Positions 1 through 15,500 of a stretch of DNA of 64,000 nucleotides are shown piece after piece (position 1 is the stretch's first letter; every line of letters starts with the position of its first letter). Below the pieces are notes generated by a model. The model made no database searches. It was not told the origin of the DNA and worked only from the letters and a program-made list of their open reading frames with translations. The stretch covers positions 203,098,419-203,162,418 of the forward strand of contig OZ020611.1 in assembly GCA_963971575.1 (NCBI GenBank), in the 5' to 3' direction. Source of the stretch: Liopterus haemorrhoidalis (taxonomy: Eukaryota; Arthropoda; Insecta; Coleoptera; Dytiscidae). The position numbers and the translations under genes were made by a program.

Positions 1-1982
1 GCAATTTTGACATAATGATTGCGGATATATGTAACTTACATCGTCGTTGGCGAAAACTGTACTAATAATACCTGCTTATATTGACTACGCATGGTTTGAA
101 AGACCGTGAACCAAGTGACGTCAGGCGTCCCATAACGTCATATGCATTCTGTCAAGGTTACGTTCATTACAAGAATTTATGTAAAACAGTTGCTGTATTT
201 TTGTTTAAATACCGATATTGACTATGTAGTTATGAAATAATCGATTATTCTAAAGATTTAGGTAATTCTTTAAGGAAGTGAAGTGATAATTGATGAAAAT
301 TACGTGTTTAAATGGAAAGAAAACATTGAAAAGTGTGATTGTCGGAACGCGTCCTGCCGGTACCTCGTTGCGACTCGTGCAGGCTCGGTTCTCCGCAGTG
401 ACGCAATGACGGTCACCAGTTCCGATCTGAAAACTGTAATCGTTGTTAGGTTCATTGTTGTAAAATGACTTTAATTCGATAATACATACTCGATAACATT
501 AATATAATTACGGTTGTGATATTATTTAAATAGTACTTTAGTAATTTGATGCAGTTACACGTGTAAAGAAACTTTAATATCTTCATAATATTAATATACT
601 CTAGTCAAAGCTCAATTAATAATAAAATTAAATGGTTCTGTAGAAATTTAAAAAATTAAACCAAAAATCTAAATAATAACTACAGTATTAATGATTTATA
701 CATGCACATTTTCTTCACTGTTTAAATTGACGATCTTGCTTTTGAAAGATTTCTTTAAATAATCACGTAGCTTTAACTAATTTGATGAAAATTTAAAGTT
801 GTTTAAAGTTGGGTGCAGCATTTTATAAAACATTAGTTACTCACAATATCACTGTATAAAATTGGTTACACATGTTGCCAATGTAGAGATACACGTTCAC
901 TGTAAATACTTAATAAACTAATGAGATTTAATTTAATTCAGAGTTTGAGGTATTGACATAATTGAATTTTTGATGAATTTATATTCTTGTATATATACCG
1001 TACCTAATAACCATAGTTATAACTTGAAAGTTAGTGGGGCATGATGAGGATGAAATGATACGGATTCATTTGATCATGCGAGCATTAGCGATTGATTTGG
1101 TTTGAGCAGCACATCACTTCTTATGAATGTTGGAACGTACCAGTACCAATAAGCAATAACCTACCTGCCAAGCCAAGCAAGCCACGCAAGCAAAGCAAAG
1201 CAAGCGTTAAGCATACACATTCCCCGTACCAACGTACCAAGTGAATGTCGTTAAGCCAAGCCAAGCCAAGAGTATTTGAAACAGCGTCAATTCTGCCAGA
1301 GTTGTGTTAATACTGATAATTCACTGTACCGAGTAGCAGTTGCACACGGTTGCACTGTTGGGTACGGGAGCACGGTAGGGTACCGGTGTCAGTCGGTCGT
1401 GTGCAGTACGGTAGCAGTACAGTTGACGGTCGACGGTCGGTACCTGCCGCTAGTAGTACTAATAGTTATAATTCTGCACCAATTACACAGTTATTTAATA
1501 TTAGACAGTTCAGTTAACAGTTTGCTGACAAGTACTTGACACCTTAGGTTGGTTCATTAGTTTATTGTAGAATGAATTTATATAGTTTGACTTTACTTTA
1601 ATAGCTGTAGTTGTTGCTGTTATATTTTCATTTCCGATAACGCTACAAGCATGTGTTTATACGCTGTGCTGTATTTAAAACTACGAGAATGTTTTATTTT
1701 ATGAAAATGTGTGATTTCTTCAGTAATCAAATAATAAGCTTATGCCTTAACTTGATACTAATCAATAAAAATAGTGCCTATGCTTCAATTTTTGCTCACT
1801 AATATTGATACATTGATATACATTAATTAATGGAATAAACGTAACGGAATATTGACTAGAATTGCGGTCCAAAGAGCTCTTACTATTAGTGGAGCGATAC
1901 AGAGAAAAGAGAGAGTCAATTAGCATTTTACGTATCGTATCGTCTCGTGGCATTAGTGAGTAGTTTGTGGATCCACACCAAG
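1..1982 (+). other. Upstream / 5' leader region of Hk
   Basis: No convincing open frame. AT-rich, except 1130-1460, which is GC-richer and has a degenerate AAGC/AAGCCA-type tandem tract (1170-1270) followed by a run of CAGT, GGTAC and CGGTCG words (1330-1445). Such a patch just before a first coding exon is compatible with a promoter or 5' UTR. I see no clear TATA box or initiator/downstream-element pair. Confidence 0.3.
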
Positions 1983-2080
1983 ATGTCTCAGCTGGTGTTG
2001 TGCAATCTGTCAAGCAATGACAATAACAATAATAATGACAATACCAGTGAAGATTCCAACCAGCTGCCTACTATCTATCG
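1983..2080 (+). CDS. Hk: Hk exon 1 (candidate first coding exon)
   Basis: ATG in the context CCAAGATGT opens a 32-codon reading frame ([11 protein letters not shown], then an Asn/Asp-rich run, ending QLPTIY) and stops at a donor TATCG|GTATAA. It ends with two bases of a codon (phase 2). The acceptor at 18833 begins exon 2 with exactly one base before codon TGC, so the join is in frame and makes Arg33. There is no stop between this ATG and the conserved domain after splicing. Support is splice phase, start context and position only; the N-terminus of Kv-beta proteins is variable, so similarity cannot decide it. Another first exon or a start at Met44 (18865) in exon 2 is possible. Confidence 0.5.
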
Positions 2081-5000
2081 GTATAATTTATATCAATATA
2101 GTGAAAATGTTTAGCAAAGATCATTTTGAGGTGTACACATTCGGTCTATATTCAGATACAGTCCGTTCAACATTGTATTGTAGACCGAACCCCTGCATCG
2201 CTGTTGTCTAAGGTATTAACAAATCTGGGCTCCGATTCTTTAGTATCACTACACCTAATGCCTGGAAGTTTCGCTGGTTTATTGTTTTTCCAAATTACGA
2301 GAAAGAATAAACTTGAGATTTAACACATTCAGTATGTAGTAAGATTATTATTACAAAAAGAATCTCAGCCCAGTATTGTAAAATAATACCAAAATATACA
2401 ACGAAACAGGCAGGGCATAAATATTATCTTAATTTAGTTAATATTACTTTACTGTTTTATTTACATTTTTATTTGTTCTTATATTATTATTTAAAATAGA
2501 TTACACCTCAAAATATCTTATTAGACTTTTATTTTCCTAGTTTGTCATGTGACTATAGTTTTAAATGTTATTTTCAGTTCAAATTTCTAGTGGTAGCTGA
2601 TAGTATAAAAAAATAAAATTTTTAACTCGATATTTGATGGTCTAGTGGCCAGGATATTAAAATTATACTATGTTTCAAATTACTATGAAAATGAAAAAAA
2701 TTTCGATATTTTTCTATCAAAAAAGTTTCTTGCATTGCTCTTTGGCAAGGAAAGAGATACAATAAAGTTATAGTATTGTATATTGTTTTATCCTTCCACA
2801 TTAATAAACAAGTAAAATATTTTTAATTCTTTTAAAAATATTTTTCTTTGAATGTTTTAAATTATTATTGCATGTTTCTACAATCATAATTTTTTAAACG
2901 GTGGGATGTTAGTGTATTAGTGGTGTGATTAATTAAATACAGTAAATTAACAACACTGTCATATATCTTTGGTGGTATAGGGGGGAAATATAAGGAAGAA
3001 TGTCCCCCTCACAGATGAATATCGAATCTCTATAGCCCTGACGGGTTTTGCCAGAGAATTGGGGACGTATGTTCCTTCCCGAGTGAGACGTCAGCAAGGT
3101 AGAGATGGAATTATTTGGATTGATAAACATCAACCACAATACTATCATAAATATGGTAATATTCTGATTGCTCTATTTCTCATACCTGACGGAGTATGAT
3201 GGATTAATCTGGCTATACAACATTGCTGTCTACTCGCTTCTTATCATTCCTTACTCACCAGTAAGAAGAGAAAGTTTGTCTTCATGCAAGACCATGTTTC
3301 TATATGCCTTACAACTAACTAAGCAATTTCTTGCCAGCCATGGCTTCTGGAATACCAAGTACCTATGAACTGGCCAGCGGCAATTTCCGACTTGAAAGCT
3401 TTAGAAAAAATTGGATCATCCTCAAAGTACATCTGTACGGGGGGAAATAGTTCTTAAACATAAAGAAGCTGTAGAGTGCAATTCTGGCCATCTTGGAAAT
3501 CGATGCCTACTTAGTTGGCAAGCTCATTCAAGTTCAACCAAGACAGTTGATGGAACACGACAGTTTTGAAGCACAAGAGAAATTGCATCTACCAAGGATC
3601 GTTCCGTGGACCGAATTCGAACCATTAATATGAAATTATAATATTTATTTTTCTTATCCAGCGTAGTGAACACATTACCACGGAAACGCTTTTTCAGAAT
3701 TCTATACAAGAGGCGTATTTTCACAGACGCAAATCGACGTTTAAATAGGTCTTCAGAAGAAACTAGGATCGTAAAAAATAGAAATTGCAAAAGAAAGTAT
3801 AACCTGCCAAAAAAATTGTTAATGAACGCAGTCCGCGACAATTCACTCAACTGCTGTATACAATAGTTTTTAACAATTGCCAAATAATTTCAAACATTCA
3901 AAGAACAGTGTTTTTAAAAGAATTATTATTTTTTTTTTATTGTATATTTCTGTGGAGAGATGAAACAATATAAAACACCATAACTCTTTTATACAAGGTG
4001 TTTTTCAGAACTGTTTAAGCATTGCTAACATCTTATAATAGATACGATGGACGTTATATTAGGAAATATGGAGTATTTCCCTCTGAAACTAATGCCCGGT
4101 TGCATAAAAACCTTAAAACTAGGTATAAGTTAAAAAGCGATGTAAAATTTTACGATTTTATTAGTTTCATGGCATTAGTTTCAGAGTGAAATAATTGATC
4201 TTAGGGCGTTTTAAATCTGAAAAACAATTGAACGTCAAATAAACGAGTTATTTTTAAAAAATACTATTTTTTAAATGGGACATCCTATTTTTTTTTTTTT
4301 TTTTAGTCAATCGGATAGAAAATGTATTCCTCTTGAATAAACCATGATGACATGGATATATACCCAGTATTAAAAGAGATATTAAAACTTGATTAAAAAC
4401 GAGTATTTCTCAAGCAAAACAGATATACTATCTGTGTTTCATAGCCACCTATTTTATTGAGATGAAATAAATGTTAAAAATCAATTCTTGATAATTTTTT
4501 ACCGACCGCCAACATTTATAAGGGAGGTATTGTGATCATACCGATTTTGACATTTTGAGATTTCGATGGACCTCCATGAATTGAGGTCCCTACATAACGT
4601 TTGGACTATTTTTAGCATGATGTCTGTCGATCTGTCTGTCTGTCGGTCCGTATACACGTATAGAGCAAATTCGGCTAAAAGGATTTTTATGAAACTTCAT
4701 ATTTAAGCTTTTGACAGCAATGGCACGAGTTGATCAACTTTTGGTAAAAATCGGCTAACTAGAAATGGGAGTTTACTCGTGTCGGTTTTAAAATTTTTGC
4801 GAATATTTCACAATACAGAAATATTTCGAAAAAATGTATTTAACGAAAGTTGCTATAAAAGCAATAACTAACAACTTTTATTTGAGAAATTTTTTGATAA
4901 AGCAGCATAAATTAAACATGTACTTTGTGATGGCGGTCGGGCCTATGGTGGCTACAGCTGATTTTTTAAATTTTTATATAATAGGTCTGTTCGAGCTATT

Positions 5001-6522
5001 TCTATCGGTTTATTATCAGACATAAGCGCAGAATCGTGAGTGCCTTAAATTCTGCTCTTGCGTCTTAAGATAGTAAACTGTTAGTAATGGAACTACGAAC
5101 AGACCTAATTGGTAATAAGTTATTTAGACTTGAGTTTTAATATTTTTTCATCTCAATGTAATTGAGTGCTGTGAAACATTGTAATTATAATTGTTTTATT
5201 AGGGTTTTACTTTTATAATCAAGTCATTATAACTTTTTTAATACTGAGTTTAGACCCATAGTGGCATAACGATTTATTAAAAATAAATACATTTTCTATG
5301 CGATAGACTAGAAAAATGTAGGTGCCCCATTAGCAAAAAGTATTATTTTTTTTTAAATAACTTCACTATTTGATGTTTATTTGTTTTTTCAAATTATTAT
5401 TCTTAGTTTCAGAATGGAATACTTAATCTTTCCTACTTTAACCTTCTTCATATTTCTTATAATAAAAAAGTTTAATAATATTTAAACGGTTCCCAAAATC
5501 ACCCTGCATATTTTACTTAACCAACGACAAAATGCAAACAACCTATTTGATGAAATGATATTGTAAATTTTTATGTTTGTATAATTATTTGAAACGTAGT
5601 GTATTCAAATATAGAGAATAGAATAAATTTAATAGGATTAATCATTTTACTTAGATGTAGTTCAGTCGCTACATCATATAGTGGAGTTAGAATAGGAACA
5701 AAAATTAAAAAGGCATTAATAGAAACAAAATTAGCTTTAATGCAGTTTAGATCTAAATTAAAAATTGTTAGTATAATTCAAATACTCTTAATGCAAAAAT
5801 CAGTAATCGGTGTAAAAAATTAAGCTTATAAATATAAATGTTTAATATTGTATCAGATTTATTTAAAAAAAAAAAGTTTGATGCAATGTTTTTTGCAAAA
5901 CTGTTGAATGAATTTTTGTTAGTTTTGTTTTTAGCAAAAAAATAAACTCGGAGCTATTATATTTGTTTTATATAAACGTTACTTTATAAATTTTTGTTGT
6001 TTAGTCGTAACTTACATTTAATATCGTAGAGAAGATGTGAGTTTTATTCAAAGATTTACGAAACTAAATAATTGAACACAACGCTCTTGTAAATTATCAA
6101 ATTTGTTATATATATTTATTAAGTACTGGGTCCTTGGTTTAATTAAAATACATGTAAGTTGGTATACTTTGTACAAAAAAGAACAACATTCAAGGTCATT
6201 ATCATTTATTTTTTAACGACTCAAACTGAACAGAATGGTCATTTAATAGCTATGGTTGCCGTACTTCGTACTTTTTTGTTAGAAGCCGCCCAAAATAAGA
6301 TTAAATCCGCAAACAAGATTCCGTTCGTGAATAGTACCCGACGTGAAAACATTTGCTTGTCTGAGTGTTTGACGAAAACACGCAGGACGCATGAGCATTT
6401 GAAACACCCTTATTTTATCAAATGCGCTAGGTCTAAACGAAAACGCGTTTTTTGCGCAGATCACGTAACGTTTTTAGGGTTTTGTAGGTATGACCAAAAA
6501 ACCCTTATACCGTCATTTTGTC

Positions 6523-6568
<46 letters not shown>

Positions 6569-9500
6569 TCGGTAAAAATTGTAGCCAAACGGCTAAACCT
6601 AGAGAGTTGAAATTTGGCATGCTTATACAACTCTTTGACCCGCACATAGGAAAAATACTAAAACATCTAAAAAACATACCCCCCTAAAAATATAAACAAA
6701 TATGTGCTCATCGAAAACAAAAATATTTTTTTTAAATTCTGAGTAGGGTATCAAATGAAAGCCCTTAGTACGTGGATTAACGATCAAATTTTTATTTTTG
6801 CAAAATAAATTATTTTGATGCGATTTTTGCCAAAAATGTGCAAAAAAAATTTTGTCCCACACCCTGTAGCCCAGATGGTTTAAACTAAAAATCTAAAAAA
6901 ATTCTAAGTAGTGTATATTGGTGTGAACCGAAATAGTACAACAGGAATTTTTGATCAGATTATGTTTTTGGAAAATAACGCATTTTTTGTGGTTTTTGGT
7001 TCACAAAGTACAAAAGTTATACCATTGTAAGACACTCACATGCATAGCGTTCCATAGCTACATGCGTTAGAGCGCTCTTAAACTGGCTGGAAGACGAAGG
7101 GTTTCGAGTTCGAGTACGGAGTGAATTTTATTTTTTCTGTTTTTTTTTTGCATTTTTATTGTGTTGAAATTATTTTGTCAAAATTCTAGTTATATTTTGA
7201 CAAATGTTGTATTTAATTTTTATGAGCGTAAATTTAATAACCAGTCTTATTATATTATTAACAGACGATAAATTATTTAAAAAATATCGTTCATTTTGCC
7301 GTGATTACTACAAAGTAAAATTTGTCCTACACACTCAGCATACCGCCTTCACTTATTATATACCTGCGAAACCCTGAAATGTGTGAATATTCACACTTCA
7401 CATCAATTTTTTCTAATGTTGTCGGACTCTATATACATTTTACTCTAATGGAATTAATAACATTTTTAATATATTTTGGTTTTAAAGTAGTGTCCCACAT
7501 ACCCCCCAAATATTATTTATATTAAAGAAATTAACAAAAATGATTTGTTTTTATTTTAAACTATTTTTGTCATATACGTTTTTGCAGTTAAGTGAATAAT
7601 AAGTAGGAATCCCATTTTTTCTAAAACAAAAGACCAGGGCACAATGGTATTTGATAGAAGACTTTTTAAAGGGTTAGAGAAAACACTAATCTTTATTGTC
7701 GCGACGCCGGGACAGAAGTGTTAAAGCCGGGACCAGAGGGCTGAAGCCCAGGGGCGCCGGATCCGGAAGGGGCCCCCAACCTCTCGGACAGATATCTTTT
7801 TGTTTGCTCCTCACTTGGATTTGGTAGGTGAGGACCTTTTTTTTTGCTCTTCACTTGGATTTGGTAGGTGAGAACCTTTTTTTTTTGCTCTTCACTTATA
7901 AAAATATTCAACATAAGTGAAGAGCATGTGTTGGGCCCCTTGGCATTTTTAAGCCCTGGGCCCCCAAAAAGTTAGATTCGCCTCTGGCCGGGACTGTCCC
8001 GGGTAAACCATGACGAATGAGATCCCTAAAAAAACATTTTTTTTTGAGGAGTCTTTCCGAAACCGCCACAGAATGAAAATTTTGAGAAGCCATATAGCCT
8101 TTGTTCGAATTTTTTATGGAAAATAAATAAAAAATTAGATATTTCAAGTTTTTTAAAATGGTGTTCCCCATAGGCCTTAACCATAAGGCCATTTATTGTT
8201 GACCAAAAGACTCTGTATTTGAGTCGCTGAAAAATTTAATTCTCTTTCATTTCGTTTTTGTTTCATAATTCTATTGTATATAGAACGGGTGCTAGCAATT
8301 TTTAAACAAATATTTGCGATTTTGCGCACTAAAGTCAAAATAAATTCCGGCCAGCAGAGAATACTATCGAAAATTAATGCCGGACGTTAAAGATTAAATA
8401 TTCATCCTGCTGAAAAAAATGCATACAAAAAAGATTTACATTCTTATTTACAGCATTTTTGATGTATACATTTTTGCTATAAAATAAATAAGAAGTTGAG
8501 ATATTTAAGTGTTTTAGTTGGCATTCCCCCGTAACTGTTCAAATATTTATCCAACTGAAAAAATGTTTAGATCACAAAAGATTTGTTTGTTATTTGAATC
8601 AGTTTTGGCTGTGTACAAGTTGTCACTATTATGTCAATAATAAAATATTTCAAACTTTTTGCTAGCGCCCTTCGAACCTCCTAGTCTAAAAATTCATGTC
8701 ATATAGCCTATGTTCGAGTCCTAGTTGTGTTCTGCCATCATACCAAATTATATGAAAATATATCCAGCTGTTTTTTTTTTTTGTTTTTTTGTGAATCTGA
8801 CAACCAGATGGACAGTAATGATTTTTTTTATAGGCACCATCTTATAATTACCTGAAACATGTAGAAATTACCTGCAAAATGAGGACAAAAAAAATACAGA
8901 TATTTCAAGTTTTTTTAATTGACATTCCCCATAATTCCGCACTATTCCGCAACATTCACAGAATTGAAAAACAAATTAGATATCTTATAGTCTATGTTCG
9001 AATCCTGAATTTGTTCTATAATCTTAAGCTGGCCGGTGCGAAACTGTATTGCCCAGAGTGCGAAAGTTTTGCGAGTGATTGAGACATAAGTTGTGGCACC
9101 CGAGTACGGTCGGAGAAAATCATAAGATTGACTTTTTAACGCACGAGCGTTTCCTAATTTACTTTGAAAAATTATTTTGCGAGTGACTGTACCGATCGAC
9201 TGCTAGACCTCGTTCGGTATAAGAAAAATACAGGTAGATATTACTGGTTCCTCTGCGTAGAAACCAAATTGCGTCCATGACGTTATCATCAGTTAGTTTT
9301 ACACATTTGACTGGCGTCGCTTACTTTGATTGTTTTTTTACTACGCGTATTGTGCGATTTTGTTTGTTTATTTTCGTTAATATTATTTATTTCTCGTACG
9401 TTTTCAGGTATTCCGTGTGTTAAAACGAGTAAAAATTAATTTGAAAAACATAACTTTGTTTCATATGCACAACAATTATTTAAAACCTTTATGTACGTCA

Positions 9501-12500
9501 GTGTGTCAGCTGTTTTCTCACGCAGAATTGAGCTTTACACGAATACTAACGATGCCCCTTTCTATTTTTCTGCCTACTGTGCAAGCGGCCAGCTTAAGAT
9601 ATCTGGACTGTAGCTGTTTTTGCGAATCTCAGACAAAGTAATTTTTTAGCGGTTTTTACTCCCAGCAACGTATAGAGCAAATATGGGGGCAAAAGTACAG
9701 ATATACCCTCCAATTTTAATTATATATATCTGAACCATTGCAAAAGTCCTTAAAATTTAATGTTTATTTAAATCAGTAAAGTTTCTGTTTTCCGTAATCC
9801 TTTCGAAATACCACTTTGTTACATTTCATACAACGAGATTAGTAAATAATAGATTATTGAATTGGGTTGACCTTGACCTTTCTTTGTACATAGTTTACCC
9901 AAATGACATTTGGGAACATATATTATTGGGCTATTTATAAAGGCTTTAAACAAAGTTGTATTTTCAGATACATAATCAATAATATACTAATATAAAACCA
10001 TGGGCACACTTAATATTCTTAAATAATTCATTACGCATTTAATTTCTTCCGATTATTAATATATCTTAACCCACATCTTTTCTGCTTACCGTAACCAAAC
10101 TAAAAATAAATTAACTCATAAAAAACATGAAAATAAAATTGAAAACTCCACAAAATTGTAAATATTCCACTGTATATGTCAGTATATTTTTAATTAAAAC
10201 TAATGTCAATTGAATTTTGGCAATATATTTGATGGCCAAGCAAGAGTTAAAAATAATCTTGATTTATTTTTAGTGTTAAGAGTGTAATATACTTGATTTA
10301 GTTCAACATATACTAGTTGCGAATTTGATATCATTTTTAGTGTCAGTTAATCAAACACTTGTGCAATACGTATGTATTATTTAATATTCTTCGAAACTAA
10401 CTTTATTTATGCAGATCATATATGTTTAACTAAACAAGGTATTTATTACTTAAGTAAATAATATTTAATAGAAATATTGTAATACTTTATAACTGCCAAT
10501 CTTTATTCTGATTTAGGTGAAGCAAATATTGCAAAAATTTTAATTCAAGGAAGAAGAATGTTACATTCTTCAGACTTATTTTAGCTGCCTTAACTTTGAG
10601 GCAAGCGGTAATTAGGGAGTACAGGGACGTGAGTTCGAATTGCCGACTCTATTTCGTAATTTTTATTTTGTAATACACCCAGTTCTGTTTTTAGCCGGAC
10701 ATTTTTTTCAGTAGTTTGATTAACACTGTATTGACTAAGGTGTCATGAATAATGCGCGCCAGGTTTAGCGCGCAAGAGAACAAATATATTTGAAAAATTT
10801 TGAGTCCCAAATTAATTAAATACGTACAATTAATAATAATTAACATTCAACTACAAAGTGTAACACACCGCTCAGAATAAAAACGTAAATGAATGGTTTA
10901 TGGCAGGCGTATGTCGACGCGTTTTTGTTGGGATTGTTTTTTTATTTCTCCTTGGCGCTACAGCCCTATGTGGTGCTACAGCCCTCATCAAGAACTCTTC
11001 TCCAGGCGACCTTGTTTCGTGGCGTTGATTTCCATTTCTGGATATTGATTGTAGTTAGATCTTATTGAGCCCAGAGAAGCTTGTTAGCTTTGATATAGGT
11101 GGTGAGTGGAGACTATTTGAGGAGCATATTTCCAAAACGTCTCTTGTCTATTTTTCAAAAGTTGAGAGTAACCACGAAAAAGGATTTATTGGAATTATAA
11201 ATTACTCAAAATCACTTTTTTTTTAAATCGGCCATTTATTTAAGGTTGGTAAGTCGGTTTGGAAAGAAATTATAATTAATTTTTTTTTTTTTTTTTCAAA
11301 GATGTAGCATTAATGGCAATTTAAACGATGAATTAAAAAAAAAAAAAACAACTATGGCCACCACAGGACCGACTGCCATCACAAAGTACTTGTTTAATTT
11401 ATGCTGCTTTATCAAAAAATGTCTCAAATAAAAGTTGTTAGTTATTGCTTTTATAGCAACTTTTGTTAAATAATTTTTTTCGAAATATTTCTCTGTTGTG
11501 CAATATTCGCAAAAATCTTAAAACCGACACAAGTATACTCCCATTTCTAGTTAACCGATTTTGACCAAAAGTTGATCAACTTGTGCCATTGATGTCAAAA
11601 GCTTAAAAATGAAATTTCTCTGCACGTGTACACGGACCGACAGACAGACGGACAGATAGACAGACAGACAGACGGAAAGATAGACAGACCGACAGACATC
11701 ATGCTAAAAATAGTCAAAACGTTATGTAGGGACCTCAATTCGTGGAGATCCATCGAAATCTCGAATTGTCAAAGTCGGTATGATCACAATATCTTCCTTA
11801 TATATGTTGGCGGTCGGTAAAAAATTGGTCAAGAGACGTTTTGGAAATAAACTCCTCATTATGTTTCATATAACTCGTGGTTATATTTTCTTCTCCACAT
11901 ATCCCCTTCTTTTTTACCACCTAATTTTCCACGTGGAATTTTTCTTTCAAAGGTGTTGAGCAAATTTTCGTGGGATTTATTCACGCCCCACGTTTCTGAT
12001 TGTAGGAAATTACTGGCTTTATTAGGATTGTTTTATTGTGCGGTATTTTTACATTAATTTGCGCCTAATTAAACATTTTTCATGTAGTTTGTTCATTATA
12101 TTAATTTTACTGGTCTTCCAGGTCTTGGTTCAACCTTCTGTTTTTCCATATGCACAGTATTATTATTATTATTTTTAAATACGGATTTTTAGTGAACATA
12201 TCTATCGTGTTAAAACATAATTGAGAATGTGGAACAGTTTAGAGATTGAGTCAGCTTGGGCCTATAATACTTAAAATGATTACCTATTTATTCAGTGATA
12301 ATAGTCGATCGAAACGTCACGCTGTTCATATGTCGGTCATGTTGTAGCGGAAGTCAAAGAAACAATTTACCTTCTCAGTTGCGTAAGGTAGAGTATGTAG
12401 GGTTGTAAAGTGTCAGACGTCACTTACGCGTTGGGATTTATTTAATTTATTAGTCTCATGAAATTGTTTTGCAAGAATACTCCATATACTTTTGCAATAA

Positions 12501-15500
12501 TTGCTACACCTCCATTTTACATTGTTATAATTGAAGTGTGACTAATTTATATATCACTTGCATTGTTTGATAATTGTTTAATTAAATATATTAAAACTTG
12601 GTGTTATTTTTGTTTGTGGTCATAGGAAGATGGTAGAAATTATATATAAATTTGGCGGCTAGATTCGGTTTATATTATATCATCTTCAGGTGTGGAAGAT
12701 TACACTTATGCCAAACAAATAAAATATACAAACAATATAAATATTACAAACCTTAACGCAATGTAACATTTATATTTTTGTATATTTTATCTTTGACATA
12801 AGTGTAATCTTCTAGGCGTGAAATGATATATATCGAAAACTAGTCGCCAAATTTGTATTTATTTTCTATCGTCTTACCCTTAAAACAAACAAACTCTACG
12901 TTTTAATATATTTATTTACTCATGGTGGTAATAATGAACCATACACCAATTAATCATTTAATTAATAGTATCATTATCAGCGTTATTTAAGTCAATCTTT
13001 GGACAGATGGCACCCTTAGTTGTACTACAATCTGTTGTTAACTAGTCTCATCCTCTGATTTTCTCCTGCTTTTTACCATGTCGTCTCTCAATCTCATAGC
13101 AGCTCGTCTAGGATCATGTCTTCTAGTCCTATATCTCCACTCGGTAGCATTTTTTTATTCACCATGGATGGTGCGGGTCTTACTGCGTATGCAATTATTT
13201 GTCATTTTGTCTCTGAGATTTCATGGATAGAACATAAATCGCTCCATGGTTTTTTGAGTAACTCTTAGTTCTGTCATTGTATGTTTGATGAGTAACCAAG
13301 TTTTTGCAGAATACGTAAATGTTGGTAAAATGTACTGGTTCATTTTTGTTTTTAACTGCTGGGGGTATTATTAGGATTTAAAAATATTCATTAACCTCAT
13401 GCAGCCTTATTCGTCTGTTGGTATCTTTGTCGTGTAGATCTTTTGATCTGCTACCTCAACTTCTTGCCATTAATACGCGAAGTAAATATTATATTGCATT
13501 TGGCCATGATTTTAGTTTCAGAGATAATTATTTTTAGACCAATTCTACATGTTGTCTTTTCATGATCACTCATCGTATGATAAAGATCCTCTAATATATC
13601 GGAGATAAAAAATACCATCTTCAAATCGTATGTGCGATAGATATTCACCAGTGATTCTTTTTCCGTTCCAATTGAGCGTCTTAAAAACGTTATCCAGAGT
13701 GATTAATTTCGTGGATATCGTATCTCTTTATGTAATGCTTCCAAGAATATTAATAGATTTTGTATTATTAAATACTTATGCCCGTATTCATAAATGTTCT
13801 GTATAACGCTTTCCAAAACTTACCGCTTTTATCAAAACGGACCTTTATATTTTATATAGAAAATTTCTAAAAATCAATCCGTTTTTAAACCGTAATTTCC
13901 ATTTATAATCGCTGCGAAAAGTACATTGCAATTTAAATTTCTTCGTTGCTGGAATTATATTTGAGCCAAAACAAGATATTTGAAATCAACCAATAAAAGC
14001 TCGCTACGTTAAAACTAGCTTAAGCAAAATTTCCATTACTGCGCCGTGTGTTTTGCATTGCTGACTGCAATGCGTTTTTTTCCCCTTAAATTAAAGACCT
14101 CAAACTTCAAATAGGTTGACAAGTCGCTTCCCAAAGCTCTATTGCCCACGCTACGGTAACCAAAAGTCAGGATGTTTCTTTCTAAAACACAATTTCCTTT
14201 TCTAATTTATACGCTACATTTATATTTGCGCCAAAATTAGATATTTGAAATAAACAAAAAATGTAATCGCTATACAGCAACGCAAAATGCACGATGCAAT
14301 AATAAAAATAGATTTAAATAGACACAAATATATGAACTAGCCATTTCCCAGACCATCACGTCGCCATTTTTCTGCAGCAATATTACTGACTCATTTTTTC
14401 ATGATACATGTATATGAGTTTCTCCAAGAGATGAAGATAATTAAATAAGACGAAAATATTCTTTTCTTTCTCATCTTCTTATCCAATACAGTAGCAGTAC
14501 GATAGTGACCACCATTACGGCTCGTGTAGAATGTTTATGAACTAATAATAATCAAATATTAATCAATATCACACTTCATCGTTAACAATAACTGGAAAAT
14601 TAAAGATGGGCAGTATGTACTGAACAAAGAATTCATTAAAAAATTTCTAATTGGCTGAAATTATGACTGGCAAACATTTTAATTACTGTTACATTATTCT
14701 AAAAAGACATCTGTAAATAAATTGGTATACAAGGTTATAGAGCTTATTTAAAATATTCTGACTACACGAAATATCCTCCAAGGTCATATTAGTTTGATAC
14801 AGTTTACTCTTGATTTAACGGACTAATTGGTCGGGTTCACTTCAAAATTAGACAAAGACTACAATTTTGTTATTGTATTATAAAACTCTGAGATTGTGCT
14901 CGCAGGTAAATGAATCATAAACCAAATATATGTACGAGGATCTTACGATAAGTCATGCAAAATCCGAGAAATGGCGCCAGCGTACTGAAATCATTGGCAC
15001 TGTCACATTTAACATGTTCCATAGCCGCCCGTGTCTAATTGTCAACAGATTTGTGATATTTAGTATATGATTGGCAGCCAGTTTAGTGGATCAACTCTTC
15101 TTATTGCTCACACAATGGAGAAAAATGAGTTCGCCGTGTTGATGGAACATTAATTTTGAAGAGACAAAACAGCGGCAGAAACTAATTCCAGGCTCGATAA
15201 ATATGGCAAGTCTGCACTTTCGCTTAGAATGATTTGGTGAATGACTGGTTTGCTGTTTTTTTCATGCGGCCGAATGATCGGAAGTGACGCTGAACGTTCT
15301 GATCGCTCTACTAAGGTCACTACGCTAGAATTTATTGAAAAAATCCATATGGTGATGAAAGATAGAAGATTAAAAGTTCGTGAGATTTCTAAGGCTATTA
15401 GCATGTCTTCAGAGCACGTACATTATATTTTGCTTGTTTAATGGATATAAGAAAGCTGTCAGGTGAATGCCGCGTTTTCTAACAAGCGGTCAAAAATCGT

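Noticed and set aside
3524..3883. 119-codon minus-strand open frame
   Set aside because: Overlaps, on the opposite strand, the Tc1-type transposase relic and its flank; no recognisable motif.
5599..5823. 74-codon AT-rich frame ([14 protein letters not shown]...)
   Set aside because: Looks mildly coding and organelle- or endosymbiont-like in composition, but I could not match it to any family.
6159..6575. 138-codon open frame
   Set aside because: It runs into a (CTGT)n tract giving repeated SVCLSVCL and crosses the boundary of repeat family B; no domain.
13780..14545. TIR element with GTATTCATAAA ends
   Set aside because: Only about 12 bases of loose inverted similarity and no target duplication; too weak to list.
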